Of a DNA stretch of 64,000 bases, positions 8,855 to 17,017 are shown piece by piece. The notes below the pieces were generated by a model. The model was not told the DNA's origin and searched no databases. It was given only the letters and a program-made list of their open reading frames with translations. The position numbers and the translations under genes were made by a program. Source of the DNA: Metabacillus litoralis. Its GTDB lineage: Bacteria; Bacillota; Bacilli; Bacillales; Bacillaceae. The stretch is taken from positions 310,001 through 374,000 of the forward strand of contig NZ_JAIVKL010000005.1 of assembly GCF_020524045.1 (NCBI RefSeq), given 5' to 3'. Position 1 is the first letter of the stretch. Each line of letters opens with the position of its first letter.

Positions 8855-10087
8855 ATGTTCTATGTGAATGATCAATATTATACAATTCAAGATTTAGAGC
8901 AGCAATTTTCAGTCTTAGAAAGTATAAAACTTATGAGAGATTGCAAGAATTATAGAATAGCAGTGTGTATACCAGATGCATTTCAGATGATTGCTATATG
9001 CTTATTTATCCGCAAAAAAGGTGGTTCTGTTTTTCCTATACATGCTGCAACACCAGAGGAGGGAGCTAGTAGAATGGCATCTCTTGCATCTAGTCATTTA
9101 TTGATATATCAATCAATTGATACCATTCTTGAGGTTTCAAATCATCAAAATGAAAGAGAAGGATTTCTTATTCAAATGAGTTCTGGTACAACAGGAGCTC
9201 CAAAATGTATTGAGCGGACTTGGTTGTCAGTAGAGGAAGAATTAGAAAACTATAAGGCTACTTTACCAGTTGATGGGTCTACAAAGTCAATTGTTGCTTG
9301 CCCTATCACACATTCTTATGGATTAATTAGTGGATTTTTGGCTTGTATAAAAAGGGGAGCTGAACCAGTGGTACTGACCAATATAAATCCTAAATACATA
9401 TTAAAAAAGCTTGAGGAATTTCCGAAGTATATTTTTTATGCAGCTCCAATATTACTCCATACTTTAAGTAGATTAATGAAGAATGAACAGCGCTTTGATT
9501 ATGTCATGACATCGGGAACGGTGATGCCTTCTAACTGGCTAACTTTATTAAGAAAAGTGTCAAAAAGAGTTCTTCAGCAATATGGATGCTCTGAGACCGG
9601 ATGTGTGACGGTTCATCCGAATTTGGTTACTTCTCATGAAATGGGATTTCCACTGCCACATGTGAAAATAAAGGCAGGCGATATCAAAAATCCGAATGAG
9701 ATTATTATCACTACAAAATCAAGATCAATTTATACAAAAGACCTTGGCTATATACAAGATGGTGTGCTTTCTTTTCTTTCAAGAATGGATGACACAATTA
9801 ATGTGGCAGGATTAAATGTTTATCCTCAAGAGGTTGAGAATGTATTGATGAATGATCCAAGAATAGAAGAAGCAGTAGTGTATAAGAAACACAACAAATT
9901 ATCTGGTGAGCGAGTATGTGTTCAATTTGTTTCCAAGGAAGATATTAATGAAATAGAACTAAGAGAATGGTGTAAAAAGTACCTTGCTCCACATCAAATA
10001 CCGATGGAATTTCATCATGTTTTTGAAATTGAAAAATTAGCAAATGGCAAGATTAGTAGAAAAAAATTAGCGGGGTTACTCATATGA
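8855..10087 (+). CDS. asbC: 3,4-dihydroxybenzoate-activating AMP ligase AsbC
   Basis: A 410-residue acyl/aryl-AMP ligase of the ANL superfamily, the length known for AsbC. It has the phosphate-binding loop QMSSGTTGAPK (about 107-117), the YGCSETG motif (about 247), a hinge-region DDTINVAGLNVYPQEVEN (about 310) and the C-terminal NGKISRKK with the catalytic lysine. In petrobactin synthesis it adenylates 3,4-dihydroxybenzoate and loads it onto AsbD. It starts 2 bases after asbB with AAGGAG upstream, and its stop overlaps the asbD start by 4 bases (ATGA). Confidence 0.94.
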   Translation: MFYVNDQYYTIQDLEQQFSVLESIKLMRDCKNYRIAVCIPDAFQMIAICLFIRKKGGSVFPIHAATPEEGASRMASLASSHLLIYQSIDTILEVSNHQNEREGFLIQMSSGTTGAPKCIERTWLSVEEELENYKATLPVDGSTKSIVACPITHSYGLISGFLACIKRGAEPVVLTNINPKYILKKLEEFPKYIFYAAPILLHTLSRLMKNEQRFDYVMTSGTVMPSNWLTLLRKVSKRVLQQYGCSETGCVTVHPNLVTSHEMGFPLPHVKIKAGDIKNPNEIIITTKSRSIYTKDLGYIQDGVLSFLSRMDDTINVAGLNVYPQEVENVLMNDPRIEEAVVYKKHNKLSGERVCVQFVSKEDINEIELREWCKKYLAPHQIPMEFHHVFEIEKLANGKISRKKLAGLLI

Positions 10088-10362
10088 ATAGATTAGAAAT
10101 TATAGAAGTTATTTATAACATCCTAAAAAATCAGATAGAGCTCAACACAATCTCTTCATTTCATGAAGAAGCTCGCTTAAATGAAGATCTTTATATGGAT
10201 TCAGTTATTATCCTTGAACTTATCTTATATTTAGAGCTGAATCTTGGGATAGAAGTGCCTGATGAAGCCCTAATTCCAAAAGATTTTCGTACGATAGGAA
10301 GTTTAGCTGATTTTTTAGAACGCCAGCAAAAACTAGCTTTGGTGGAGGAATCAAATGATTAA
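10084..10362 (+). CDS. asbD: Aryl carrier protein AsbD
   Basis: A 92-residue acyl-carrier-type protein with the phosphopantetheine site YMDSVIIL (Ser40). It would carry 3,4-dihydroxybenzoate as a thioester between AsbC and AsbE. Both ends overlap neighbours (4 bases with asbC, 8 bases with asbE), typical of a tightly coupled operon. It needs a 4'-phosphopantetheinyl transferase encoded elsewhere. Confidence 0.94.
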   Translation: MNRLEIIEVIYNILKNQIELNTISSFHEEARLNEDLYMDSVIILELILYLELNLGIEVPDEALIPKDFRTIGSLADFLERQQKLALVEESND

Positions 10363-11320
10363 AGTTCATTGTTTCGTAAGTTGTGTTTGTGAAGTCATTA
10401 AGAAAACAAAAGATGTTGATCATAGACCTTATTATTTTGGAGTCTGGGATGCTGACTTTGATATTCAAGAAGGTATATTATCTTATCATTCCAATCATAT
10501 TGATCATCATTTTTTTCAAACTTGGTATGAAATGCTTTATGGAATAAAGCTATTTAAATGGTATAACGAAAACAAGTCTAAACAAGATAACATTGATGTT
10601 TTGAAAAAATTAATAGAAAACAAGTCACAACATGATTACATCATGGTTATGTTGGATTTGTCTATGCTTCCAGAGCGCGAAAACAAGTTTAATCAAAAGC
10701 CTTTTCCTCACTACGTTATGCTTGAAAAAACTGAAGATGATGAAAAATGGTTTATGTATGACCCGGATTTTCGTTGGGAAGGTATTTTACCGAAAGAGAG
10801 AATTCTTCGTGCCATAAAAGAACCTTCAGTAAAAGGAGGCTATCATTTTAATGCTGATTCTGTTATCGCTCCAACTTCTGAGACGGTTGAAGCTTTTTTT
10901 AACACATGTATAAAGCATGACTGTAATCCTCTCACAGAAGCAGTTTCAGAAATTATAAAACTTTATACAGTTGGAGAGAAGCAGAAATATATTTCAGAGC
11001 TTACGATAGCTTTGAAACAATTACCTGTTTTAGCGATTAGGAAGTATGCTTATGAACACGCATTTGCTTTCTTTTTTGAGAGTCTTGGACAAAATGAGTC
11101 GGAATTTGAATATTGGTGTAATGAAATTGAGCGACTTGTGAATGGTTTTACAGCCATTCAATACCGGGCAATGAAACTTTCAATAACAAAAGACTTTTCA
11201 ATTGTTCAAGAAATAGAATCAAAATTAGCTGAACAAAATGTACTAGAATTACAAATCAAAAGAGCATGTCAGAAATACTTTGAGATGTGGGTTTTTGAAC
11301 AAAATAAAAGGCAATGTTAA
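10355..11320 (+). CDS. asbE: Petrobactin dihydroxybenzoyl transferase AsbE
   Basis: A 321-residue protein in the AsbE position, near the family length of about 327. AsbE moves 3,4-dihydroxybenzoate from AsbD to the spermidine amines. The sequence has cysteines at residues 6 and 11, a PFPHYVMLEK histidine motif (about 115) and a YDPDFRW aspartate motif (about 134). This Cys/His/Asp order is reminiscent of the BtrH-type acyltransferase fold, but that comparison is inference. The last two codons (TGT TAA) fall inside the R1 repeat that follows, so the present C-terminus may have been set by that element. Confidence 0.9.
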   Translation: MIKVHCFVSCVCEVIKKTKDVDHRPYYFGVWDADFDIQEGILSYHSNHIDHHFFQTWYEMLYGIKLFKWYNENKSKQDNIDVLKKLIENKSQHDYIMVMLDLSMLPERENKFNQKPFPHYVMLEKTEDDEKWFMYDPDFRWEGILPKERILRAIKEPSVKGGYHFNADSVIAPTSETVEAFFNTCIKHDCNPLTEAVSEIIKLYTVGEKQKYISELTIALKQLPVLAIRKYAYEHAFAFFFESLGQNESEFEYWCNEIERLVNGFTAIQYRAMKLSITKDFSIVQEIESKLAEQNVLELQIKRACQKYFEMWVFEQNKRQC

Positions 11321-11488
11321 AGCTTAATGTTAATTTTTAGCACTTTGTTGATTGGAGTGAAAGGCATGAGACTCCTGCGGGAGAAGCGTGTCAAAGGGAG
11401 ACCCCACAGGCGCTTGTGCCGAGGAGGCTCCCGGACCGCCCGCGGAAAGCGAATGCCTGCAACGGAAATCAACAACAAAGTTTAACAG
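11316..11488 (+). repeat. R1 palindromic intergenic repeat, full-length copy between asbE and asbF
   Basis: It begins TGTTAAAGCTTAATGTTAAT and ends AATCAACAACAAAGTTTAACA. The middle is GC-rich and self-complementary (ACTCCTGCGGGAGAAGCG, CCCGCGGAAAGCGAATGCC). The outermost bases TGTTAAA and TTTAACA are inverted repeats. It is much richer in GC than the surrounding operon. It is the most complete copy of R1 in the window. Confidence 0.92.
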
Positions 11489-11522
11489 AGCTAAATAAAA
11501 AGAAAGAGAAGGTGACAACAAA

Positions 11523-12353
11523 ATGAAGCTCTCCATTTGTACCATTTCTTTTAGACATCATCTCCAGTCAATCGATCAAATAGCTCATTGGGCAAAAACT
11601 CATCAATTTCAAGGAATTGAGCTTTGGGGCATTCATGCCAAAAATATGGCTGATCAACCTCATTATGGAAAGGATTGGTTAAATACATATGGCTTAGAAA
11701 CAAGTATGCTTAGTGATTATTTACCACTAGAGGCTTCAATTCCTCATTTAGTGAACGAAACAATGAAATTATCTTCTCTTGCCAAACACTGGGGGACGAA
11801 TAAGATTCGAACATTTGTAGGGAAAAAGGGGAGTCATCAAACAAGTTACCGTGAAAAGCAACAATTAATAGTAAAACTACGTATGGTGTGTGATTATCTT
11901 TATTCTCAAGAACAGTTTTTACTTGTTGAAACACACCCGAATACACTAACGGATAGTCTAACATCTACGATCGAGCTACTAAAAGAAAGTAATCATCCAG
12001 CACTTCGAATAAATTTCGATGTGTTACATATTTGGGAGTCAGGTGTAGACCCAATTAAAGCAGTTAAAGATCTTCAACCGTTTGTATCTCATTTTCATTT
12101 TAAAAATATATCATCAAATAAATATCTTCCTGTTTTCGCACCAGAAAATGTCTATGCTGCATCAGGCTCAAGAGAAGGTATGGTTTCATTGTTTGATGGA
12201 GAAGTAAACTACCATAAATTTTTAGTAGAAATGATTCCAAAAATGGATATTCATGCGTCATTGGAATGGTTTGGTTCTAATGTTTTGGATATCTTAGCAA
12301 AAGATAGTAAAGAATTAAGGAAGGTACTAGAGTTGGTTCAGATAAGCAGTTAA
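11523..12353 (+). CDS. asbF: 3-dehydroshikimate dehydratase AsbF
   Basis: A 276-residue TIM-barrel enzyme of the xylose-isomerase-like superfamily. It converts 3-dehydroshikimate to 3,4-dihydroxybenzoate, the aromatic unit of petrobactin. Recognisable AsbF features are the N-terminus LSICTISFRH, FQGIELWGIHA (about 32), NKIRTFVGKKGS (about 92), the metal-site region LVETHPNTLTDS (about 138), NFDVLHIWESG (about 163), HFHFKNISS (about 185) and the C-terminal SLEWFGSN. RBS AAGGTGA precedes the ATG. It is separated from asbE by an R1 repeat, unlike asbA-E which overlap or nearly abut. Confidence 0.95.
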   Translation: MKLSICTISFRHHLQSIDQIAHWAKTHQFQGIELWGIHAKNMADQPHYGKDWLNTYGLETSMLSDYLPLEASIPHLVNETMKLSSLAKHWGTNKIRTFVGKKGSHQTSYREKQQLIVKLRMVCDYLYSQEQFLLVETHPNTLTDSLTSTIELLKESNHPALRINFDVLHIWESGVDPIKAVKDLQPFVSHFHFKNISSNKYLPVFAPENVYAASGSREGMVSLFDGEVNYHKFLVEMIPKMDIHASLEWFGSNVLDILAKDSKELRKVLELVQISS

Positions 12354-12359
12354 CTAAAA

Positions 12360-12412
12360 GGCTAAAACTTCCTCCCCGTTGGCAATAGTACGAACTTGTT
12401 TTTCCTGAGAAA
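12360..12412 (+). repeat. Remnant of the R1-variant repeat
   Basis: The blocks CTTCCTCCCCGT and ACGAACTTGTTT occur in the same order and roughly the same spacing as in the R1-variant at 35465-35606. Only the right half is preserved. Confidence 0.5.
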
Positions 12413-12448
12413 ACAACACCTTTTTATCTGAGGTAATAAGTCAAATAG

Positions 12449-12484
12449 GCATAGAAGGTAAATAGCACCTTCTATGCTTATTTA
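12449..12484 (+). terminator. Terminator of the asb operon
   Basis: An 11-bp perfect stem, GCATAGAAGGT and ACCTTCTATGC, with a 7-base loop is followed by TTATTTA. The T-run is imperfect, but the position after asbF fits. Confidence 0.7.
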
Positions 12485-12728
12485 CATTCTAATTTTCTTA
12501 ATATTAAGAAGGGACTTATCTTTGTTTGATAAGCTAACAATGTAATTGACAGACATAAAAGCAGTGGATAAAATATTGAACAATATACAGTAAAGAAACT
12601 ACATCTGAAAAAAATTTATTCATTTGTGCAAATGATCCAAAAATTAAAACACAAAACTATGGTGTGACTCTGATATAAGAGTATTACATTTGTATGTTCT
12701 CATCTTTAGTCAGAAAGGAGAGGTTTCT
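12485..12728. other. Intergenic region before adenine deaminase
   Basis: AT-rich, with no ORF. I see no purine-riboswitch signature here. The RBS AAAGGAGAGG at 12713-12722 belongs to the gene starting at 12729. Confidence 0.5.
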
Positions 12729-14450
12729 TTGAACAGGCAGAATAAACGACAAAATTATATTGCGACAGCTGGTAAGAATAGCCTTCCTGATACTGTTATT
12801 AAAAATGGAAAGATTGTGGATGTATTTAACGGAGAAATTATCGAGCAGGACGTTGCTATTCACGATGGAATGATTGTTGGAATCGGTGAGTATGAAGGAA
12901 AGACTGTCATTGATGCGAAAGGACAATTTATTTGTCCTGGATTGATTGATGCACATGTGCATATTGAATCTTCTCTTGTATCTCCTTCTCAATTTGCACA
13001 AGTTGTGTTACCTCATGGTGTAACAAGTATTATCACTGATCCTCATGAAATTGCTAATGTTTCGGGAGTGAGAGGAATTCAATACATGATCGATAATTCT
13101 GAAGGAATTCCACTTGATGTATTCTTTATGCTACCATCAAGTGTTCCTGCGACTACTTTTGAAAACAATGGAGCCACTCTTCTTGCCGAAAATCTTCTTC
13201 CTTTCTTAAAATCAGAACGTGTACTAGGTTTAGCAGAAGTGATGGATTTTCCTGCTGTGAAAAATCGTAATCCTGAGATGATGAAGAAGCTTGAATTAAC
13301 ACAACAAATTGATGGACATGGAGCAGGGTTAGATAAGGATGGGCTGAATATTTACCGAGCAGCAGGTATTCAAACAGATCATGAAGCAACAACTGCTGAA
13401 GAAGCAAAAGAACGGCTTCAACGAGGTATGTACTTACTTATACGTGAAGGATCTGTGGCAAAGGATTTAAAAGCACTCCTTCCAGTCGTTAAGCCACATA
13501 ATCTTTCTCGGTGCATGTTTTGCACAGATGATAAACATTTAGATGATTTAATAAAAGAAGGTAGTATTGATCATAATGTTCGATTAGCTATACAAGAAGG
13601 TATGGATCCCATTACTGCAATAACAATGGCTTCTCTTAACCCAGCGAGCTGTTATGGATTAAAAACGAAAGGGGCAATTGCACCGGGGTTTGAAGCAGAT
13701 TTCTTTTTCACAGAAAGTTTAGAGGAATTTGTGATTTCCTCAGTGTATAAGGGGGGAAGCCTTGTTGGTGATTTTGGAAAATATATTGGGAAGAATTTAG
13801 ATTGTGAAAATTCATCAATTACTTTGAATGAAACTGTACGTATAGATGAAGTGAGAAAAAAAGATTTAGTCATGCCTTTAAAAACCAACATAGTAAATGT
13901 TATCGGTGTTGTTCCAAATAGTTTAGTTACTAGAAAAATAGAAGTGATTTTAGAAGGGAATGATAGTGAATTCTATCCTTCTGTAGAAAAAGATCTATTG
14001 AAAATGGCTGTGATTGAACGACATCATTATACAGGAAACATAGGTCTTGGCATTGTCAGAGGTTTTCAGTTGAAAAAAGGTGCAATTGCAACAACTATAG
14101 CTCATGATTCACATAATCTTGTTGTCGCAGGCACAAATGATGAAGATATGATAAAGGCTATCAAGGCATTAACTGAGATGCAAGGAGGACTAGTTTATGT
14201 GGTTGACGGAGAAATTATAGCTTCACTCACTCTTTCTATTGCAGGTCTGTTTTCTGATCATGATTTTAATAAAGTGAATGAAGAACTTATTGCATTTAAG
14301 AATTCACTTAAAGAAAGTGGTTTTGATCCAGGATTTAATCCATTTTTAACACTGTCTTTTTTAACCTTGCCTGTTATACCAGAAGTAAAGCTTACAGATA
14401 AAGGTTTGTTTGATATGAGTGTTTTTAAACATATTTCAGTAGAGGTTTAG
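12729..14450 (+). CDS. ade: Adenine deaminase
   Basis: A 573-residue amidohydrolase that hydrolyses adenine to hypoxanthine and ammonia in purine salvage; B. subtilis AdeC has about the same length. It has the metal-binding motif PGLIDAHVHIESS (about 65-77), DPHEIANVSG (about 100), the C-terminal half typical of Ade with HHYTGNIGLGIVRGF and AHDSHNLVVAGTND. The start is taken as the TTG at 12729 because AAAGGAGAGG is 6 bases upstream; the frame is open further upstream to 12690 but without a ribosome site. It appears to be a single-gene unit. Confidence 0.93.
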   Translation: MNRQNKRQNYIATAGKNSLPDTVIKNGKIVDVFNGEIIEQDVAIHDGMIVGIGEYEGKTVIDAKGQFICPGLIDAHVHIESSLVSPSQFAQVVLPHGVTSIITDPHEIANVSGVRGIQYMIDNSEGIPLDVFFMLPSSVPATTFENNGATLLAENLLPFLKSERVLGLAEVMDFPAVKNRNPEMMKKLELTQQIDGHGAGLDKDGLNIYRAAGIQTDHEATTAEEAKERLQRGMYLLIREGSVAKDLKALLPVVKPHNLSRCMFCTDDKHLDDLIKEGSIDHNVRLAIQEGMDPITAITMASLNPASCYGLKTKGAIAPGFEADFFFTESLEEFVISSVYKGGSLVGDFGKYIGKNLDCENSSITLNETVRIDEVRKKDLVMPLKTNIVNVIGVVPNSLVTRKIEVILEGNDSEFYPSVEKDLLKMAVIERHHYTGNIGLGIVRGFQLKKGAIATTIAHDSHNLVVAGTNDEDMIKAIKALTEMQGGLVYVVDGEIIASLTLSIAGLFSDHDFNKVNEELIAFKNSLKESGFDPGFNPFLTLSFLTLPVIPEVKLTDKGLFDMSVFKHISVEV

Positions 14451-14490
14451 TATTTAATAGAGGTATTTTCGTCTATTTTATTGATTTAAA

Positions 14491-14636
14491 AGAGGTTGGG
14501 ACATAAGTATTTTAACAAAATAGAAACCGAACAATGGCTGTAGGTGTAGTTACGTCGCTCCTGAAATATACTCCGCTAAGCTATTACTTTGTTTGGAATT
14601 TTTGTTAATTACTACGTTATGTCCCCGCCTCTTTTT
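14491..14636 (-). repeat. R2 long inverted repeat
   Basis: The ends are complementary: AGAGGTTGGGACATAAGTA on the left and TACGTTATGTCCCCGCCTCT on the right, with further inner pairing (AACAAAA/TTTTGTT). The transcript of either strand would form a long hairpin of about 145 nt. A truncated copy is at 58475-58541 in the orientation of this minus strand. The right arm is followed by T5, so it may also terminate ade transcription. Confidence 0.85.
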
Positions 14637-14818
14637 GTGCTTTCTGTATATCTTTGAAAGAACGTCTTGGTTTTTCTTTTAAGTTGTAATCAATATTAAA
14701 GATAGCCAAAATTTTAACTTATATGTTCAAAAACAAAAATGAAATTTGTTAACGATTGTTTTAATTGGGCAATATAGTCATAAAGTATACTTGCAAATAA
14801 TGGAGGATATAACATCCT

Positions 14819-15295
14819 ATGGATAAAAAAATCAATCAGTCTACTTATTCAGATCGATTTCCCTACTTAGGACGTAACCTGATATCAGGTCTTTTTTTTG
14901 GACTAGGTTTAGCTGCGTTCATCGATGAAACTGTTTTTCATCAACTTCTTCATTGGCATCATTTCTATGACAAATCAACAACAACTATCGGCCTTGTCTC
15001 AGATGGATTATTTCATGCATTTAGTTGGTTTGCGACAATAGCTAGCTTGTTCATCCTTGCCGATCTACGTCATAAAAATGCTTTTTGGCTAAAGAGATGG
15101 TGGGGTGGAGTGTTACTAGGTAGCGGAAGCTTTCAATTATATGATGGTATTATTCAACATAAGATTATGCGAATTCATCAAATACGTTATGTTGAAAATA
15201 TAATCATCTATGATTTGATTTGGAATATCATCGCTGTGATCATAATCTTGTTTGGAATCTTTTTCATTAAAGGGTATGTCAAACCTCATCGCTGA
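14819..15295 (+). CDS. DUF2243 membrane protein
   Basis: 158 residues with four predicted membrane segments (about 20-40, 70-90, 98-115, 128-150). It matches the DUF2243 family pattern: GLGLAAFIDETVFHQLLHWHHFYD near the N-terminus and SFQLYDGIIQHKIMRIHQIRY in the middle. The histidines H42, H47, H49 and H50 are of the kind that could bind metal or haem. DUF2243 genes are often found beside CtaG-like genes, as here (the CtaG gene is 233 bases downstream), which suggests a role around respiratory oxidases. No biochemical role is known to me. Confidence 0.85.
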   Translation: MDKKINQSTYSDRFPYLGRNLISGLFFGLGLAAFIDETVFHQLLHWHHFYDKSTTTIGLVSDGLFHAFSWFATIASLFILADLRHKNAFWLKRWWGGVLLGSGSFQLYDGIIQHKIMRIHQIRYVENIIIYDLIWNIIAVIIILFGIFFIKGYVKPHR

Positions 15296-15299
15296 TTTT

Positions 15300-15425
15300 T
15301 ATATTTTTGAATGGAGTGAAAGGCGTGCTGCGTCCTGACTAGAGAAGATGTCTGTTAAAGAAAGATTCCAGAGGTTATAGCTTTTAAGTGAAGGCCTCCT
15401 AACCGCTCTAGGAAGAATCACTGTT
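15300..15425 (+). repeat. Degenerate R1 repeat
   Basis: TGAATGGAGTGAAAGGCGTG is close to the TTGGAGTGAAAGGCATG of the copy at 11316. The rest (GTCCTGACTAGAGAAG, GGCCTCCTAACCGCTC) is a decayed version of the central palindrome. Confidence 0.6.
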
Positions 15426-15528
15426 GGGACTTATTATTATTTTTCCCCGTAGATAGTGAAGTCCTATAAAGTCAATCAATAAAGTATTCTAATTTATATA
15501 TTTCTTATGTTTAAAGGAGAAACAGCAG

Positions 15529-16308
15529 ATGTACTATGAAGTTTTACATAACGGAAGTGTAAGTTTTTTTGAGAGAATGATCATTTTATTGATTATTTTT
15601 TTCATTTTTTTGTATATATTCGCTACCATTTCTTCTAATCGTAGGTATAAGAAATGGCCTTTTTATCGAACTGTTTTTTGGATATTGGGGGTTTTATTTG
15701 CTGCATCCACTCTTATTGGCCCCATTGCAGACCTGGCGCATCATGATTTTAGAGTACATATGATTGGTCATTTGTTTCTAGGGATGCTCGCTCCTCTTCT
15801 TATGGTACTGGCTGCCCCGATAACACTTGTTTTACGAACTCTGAAGGTGAAACATGCTCGCTGTCTTTCATCGATACTCAAGAGTCATCCTATGAAATTC
15901 TTCTCAGACCCTATTATTGCATCTATCCTCAATGTAGGTGGATTATGGATTCTTTATACTACTGAGCTATATTCAAGTATGCATCACAATATCTATTTAC
16001 ATTTTTTTATTCATCTACACGTTTTCTTAGCTGGGTACCTTTTCACAGCATCAATGATCTATATTGATCCAACAGCACACAGAAGAAAGATAGGGTATCG
16101 AGCTATTATTTTAGTTCTTGCTTTAGCCTTTCATGGCATTTTATCAAAATACATATATGCCAATCCTCCATATGGAATTTCGAGTAAGCATGCCGAAACA
16201 GGAGGGATTTTGATGTATTATGGTGGTGATTTTATTGATGCTTTCCTTATATTCTTTCTTTGTTTGCAATGGTACAAAGCTCAACAACCAAGAGTACGTC
16301 AGTATTAA
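15529..16308 (+). CDS. Cytochrome c oxidase assembly factor CtaG-type membrane protein
   Basis: 259 residues, mostly hydrophobic, with about seven membrane segments. It matches the CtaG/caa3 assembly family: LAHHDFRVHMIGHLFLGMLAPLL (about 67-90), LYSSMHHNIYLHFFIHLHVFLAGY (about 147-170) and the late GGILMYYGGDFIDAFLI. Histidines in these motifs may bind copper. The family supports assembly of caa3-type oxidase in Bacillus. AAAGGAG precedes the ATG by 7 bases. It lies downstream of the DUF2243 gene with an R1 remnant between. Confidence 0.88.
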   Translation: MYYEVLHNGSVSFFERMIILLIIFFIFLYIFATISSNRRYKKWPFYRTVFWILGVLFAASTLIGPIADLAHHDFRVHMIGHLFLGMLAPLLMVLAAPITLVLRTLKVKHARCLSSILKSHPMKFFSDPIIASILNVGGLWILYTTELYSSMHHNIYLHFFIHLHVFLAGYLFTASMIYIDPTAHRRKIGYRAIILVLALAFHGILSKYIYANPPYGISSKHAETGGILMYYGGDFIDAFLIFFLCLQWYKAQQPRVRQY

Positions 16309-16336
16309 AATTTTTTTTGTATTTAGGCAAGACTGA

Positions 16337-16372
16337 TATCCTAGGAGTCAAGTGTCCTCCGCTTGATTCCAC
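16337..16372 (-). repeat. Fragment of the R1-variant repeat
   Basis: Read on the minus strand it gives AGTGGAATCAAGCGGAGGACA then CTTGACTCCTA, close to the left arm of the element at 35465. Only about 36 bases remain. Confidence 0.5.
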
Positions 16373-16438
16373 TATAACTACTAGATCAAAGTACCTCTCA
16401 CTTAAGAAAGCATCTCAAAAAAATAAATAATTATTTGA

Positions 16439-16466
16439 TAAAACTTTTTCTAGTATAAAATGTCTA
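16439..16466 (+). promoter_or_regulatory. Candidate ECF-sigma autoregulatory promoter
   Basis: ATAAAAC (AAAC at 16441-16444), exactly 16 bases, then TGTCTA (TGTC at 16461-16464). This matches the Bacillus ECF pattern TGAAAC-N16-CGTC except for C to T in the -10 and a changed -35 5' half. It is 33 bases upstream of the sigma gene, the usual autoregulated position. Confidence 0.5.
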
Positions 16467-16498
16467 ATATATAGAAGCATCTGGAGGGAGGAGCAGCA

Positions 16499-17017
16499 GT
16501 GAATGTTAATAAAGTGAAAAAGGCGATTAACGGGAATGATCAAGCATTTCTAGAAGTAATCCATGCTCATAAGATAGATTTATATAAAACTGCATTATCT
16601 TACTTGAAAAATCAAGATCAAGCTATTGAGGCGATTCAAGAGGTGACATTTCGAGCATATAAGAGCATACATGAATTACGTGAACCTAACTATGTTAAAA
16701 CTTGGTTGATTTGAATCATGATTAATTATTGTCAGGATATTTTAAAGAAAAATAACCGGATGATTTTAGATGAAAAACTATTATTGCAACTAGGAAAGAA
16801 CGAGGATTATCGTTATATAGAAATTGAAGAAGCCATGACCTACTTAGACGATGATCAAAGAGAGTTAATTCATTTGAAATATTTTCAAGATATAAAGATA
16901 AAAGAGATAGCAATGATGTGGAATTGTCCAGAAGGTACGGTGAAAACTTTGGCTTTTAAAGCTCTTCGCACTTTACGTTATATCCTTGAAGAGAAAGGAG
17001 AGAAGAAAAATGTTTGA
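16499..17017 (+). pseudogene. ECF RNA polymerase sigma factor interrupted by an in-frame TGA
   Basis: One reading frame encodes a 172-codon sigma-70 family factor, but codon 72 (16712-16714) is TGA. Upstream are region 2 features (NDQAFLEVIHAHKIDLYKTA, then VTFRAYKSIHELREPNYVKTW). Downstream is region 4 (YLDDDQRELIHLKYFQDIKI, then CPEGTVKTLAFKALRTLR). Homologues have an arginine at this point (KTWLxRI), so CGA to TGA is the simplest cause. The frame is intact on both sides, and an ATG follows at 16718, so region 4 could still be made alone. The GTG start has GGAGGGAGGAG upstream. The gene overlaps the anti-sigma gene by 8 bases. It is broken unless the TGA is read through or is a sequencing error. 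Confidence 0.85.

Noticed and set aside
12485-12728. Possible purine riboswitch before adenine deaminase
   Set aside because: The conserved loop and core bases of the purine aptamer are absent.
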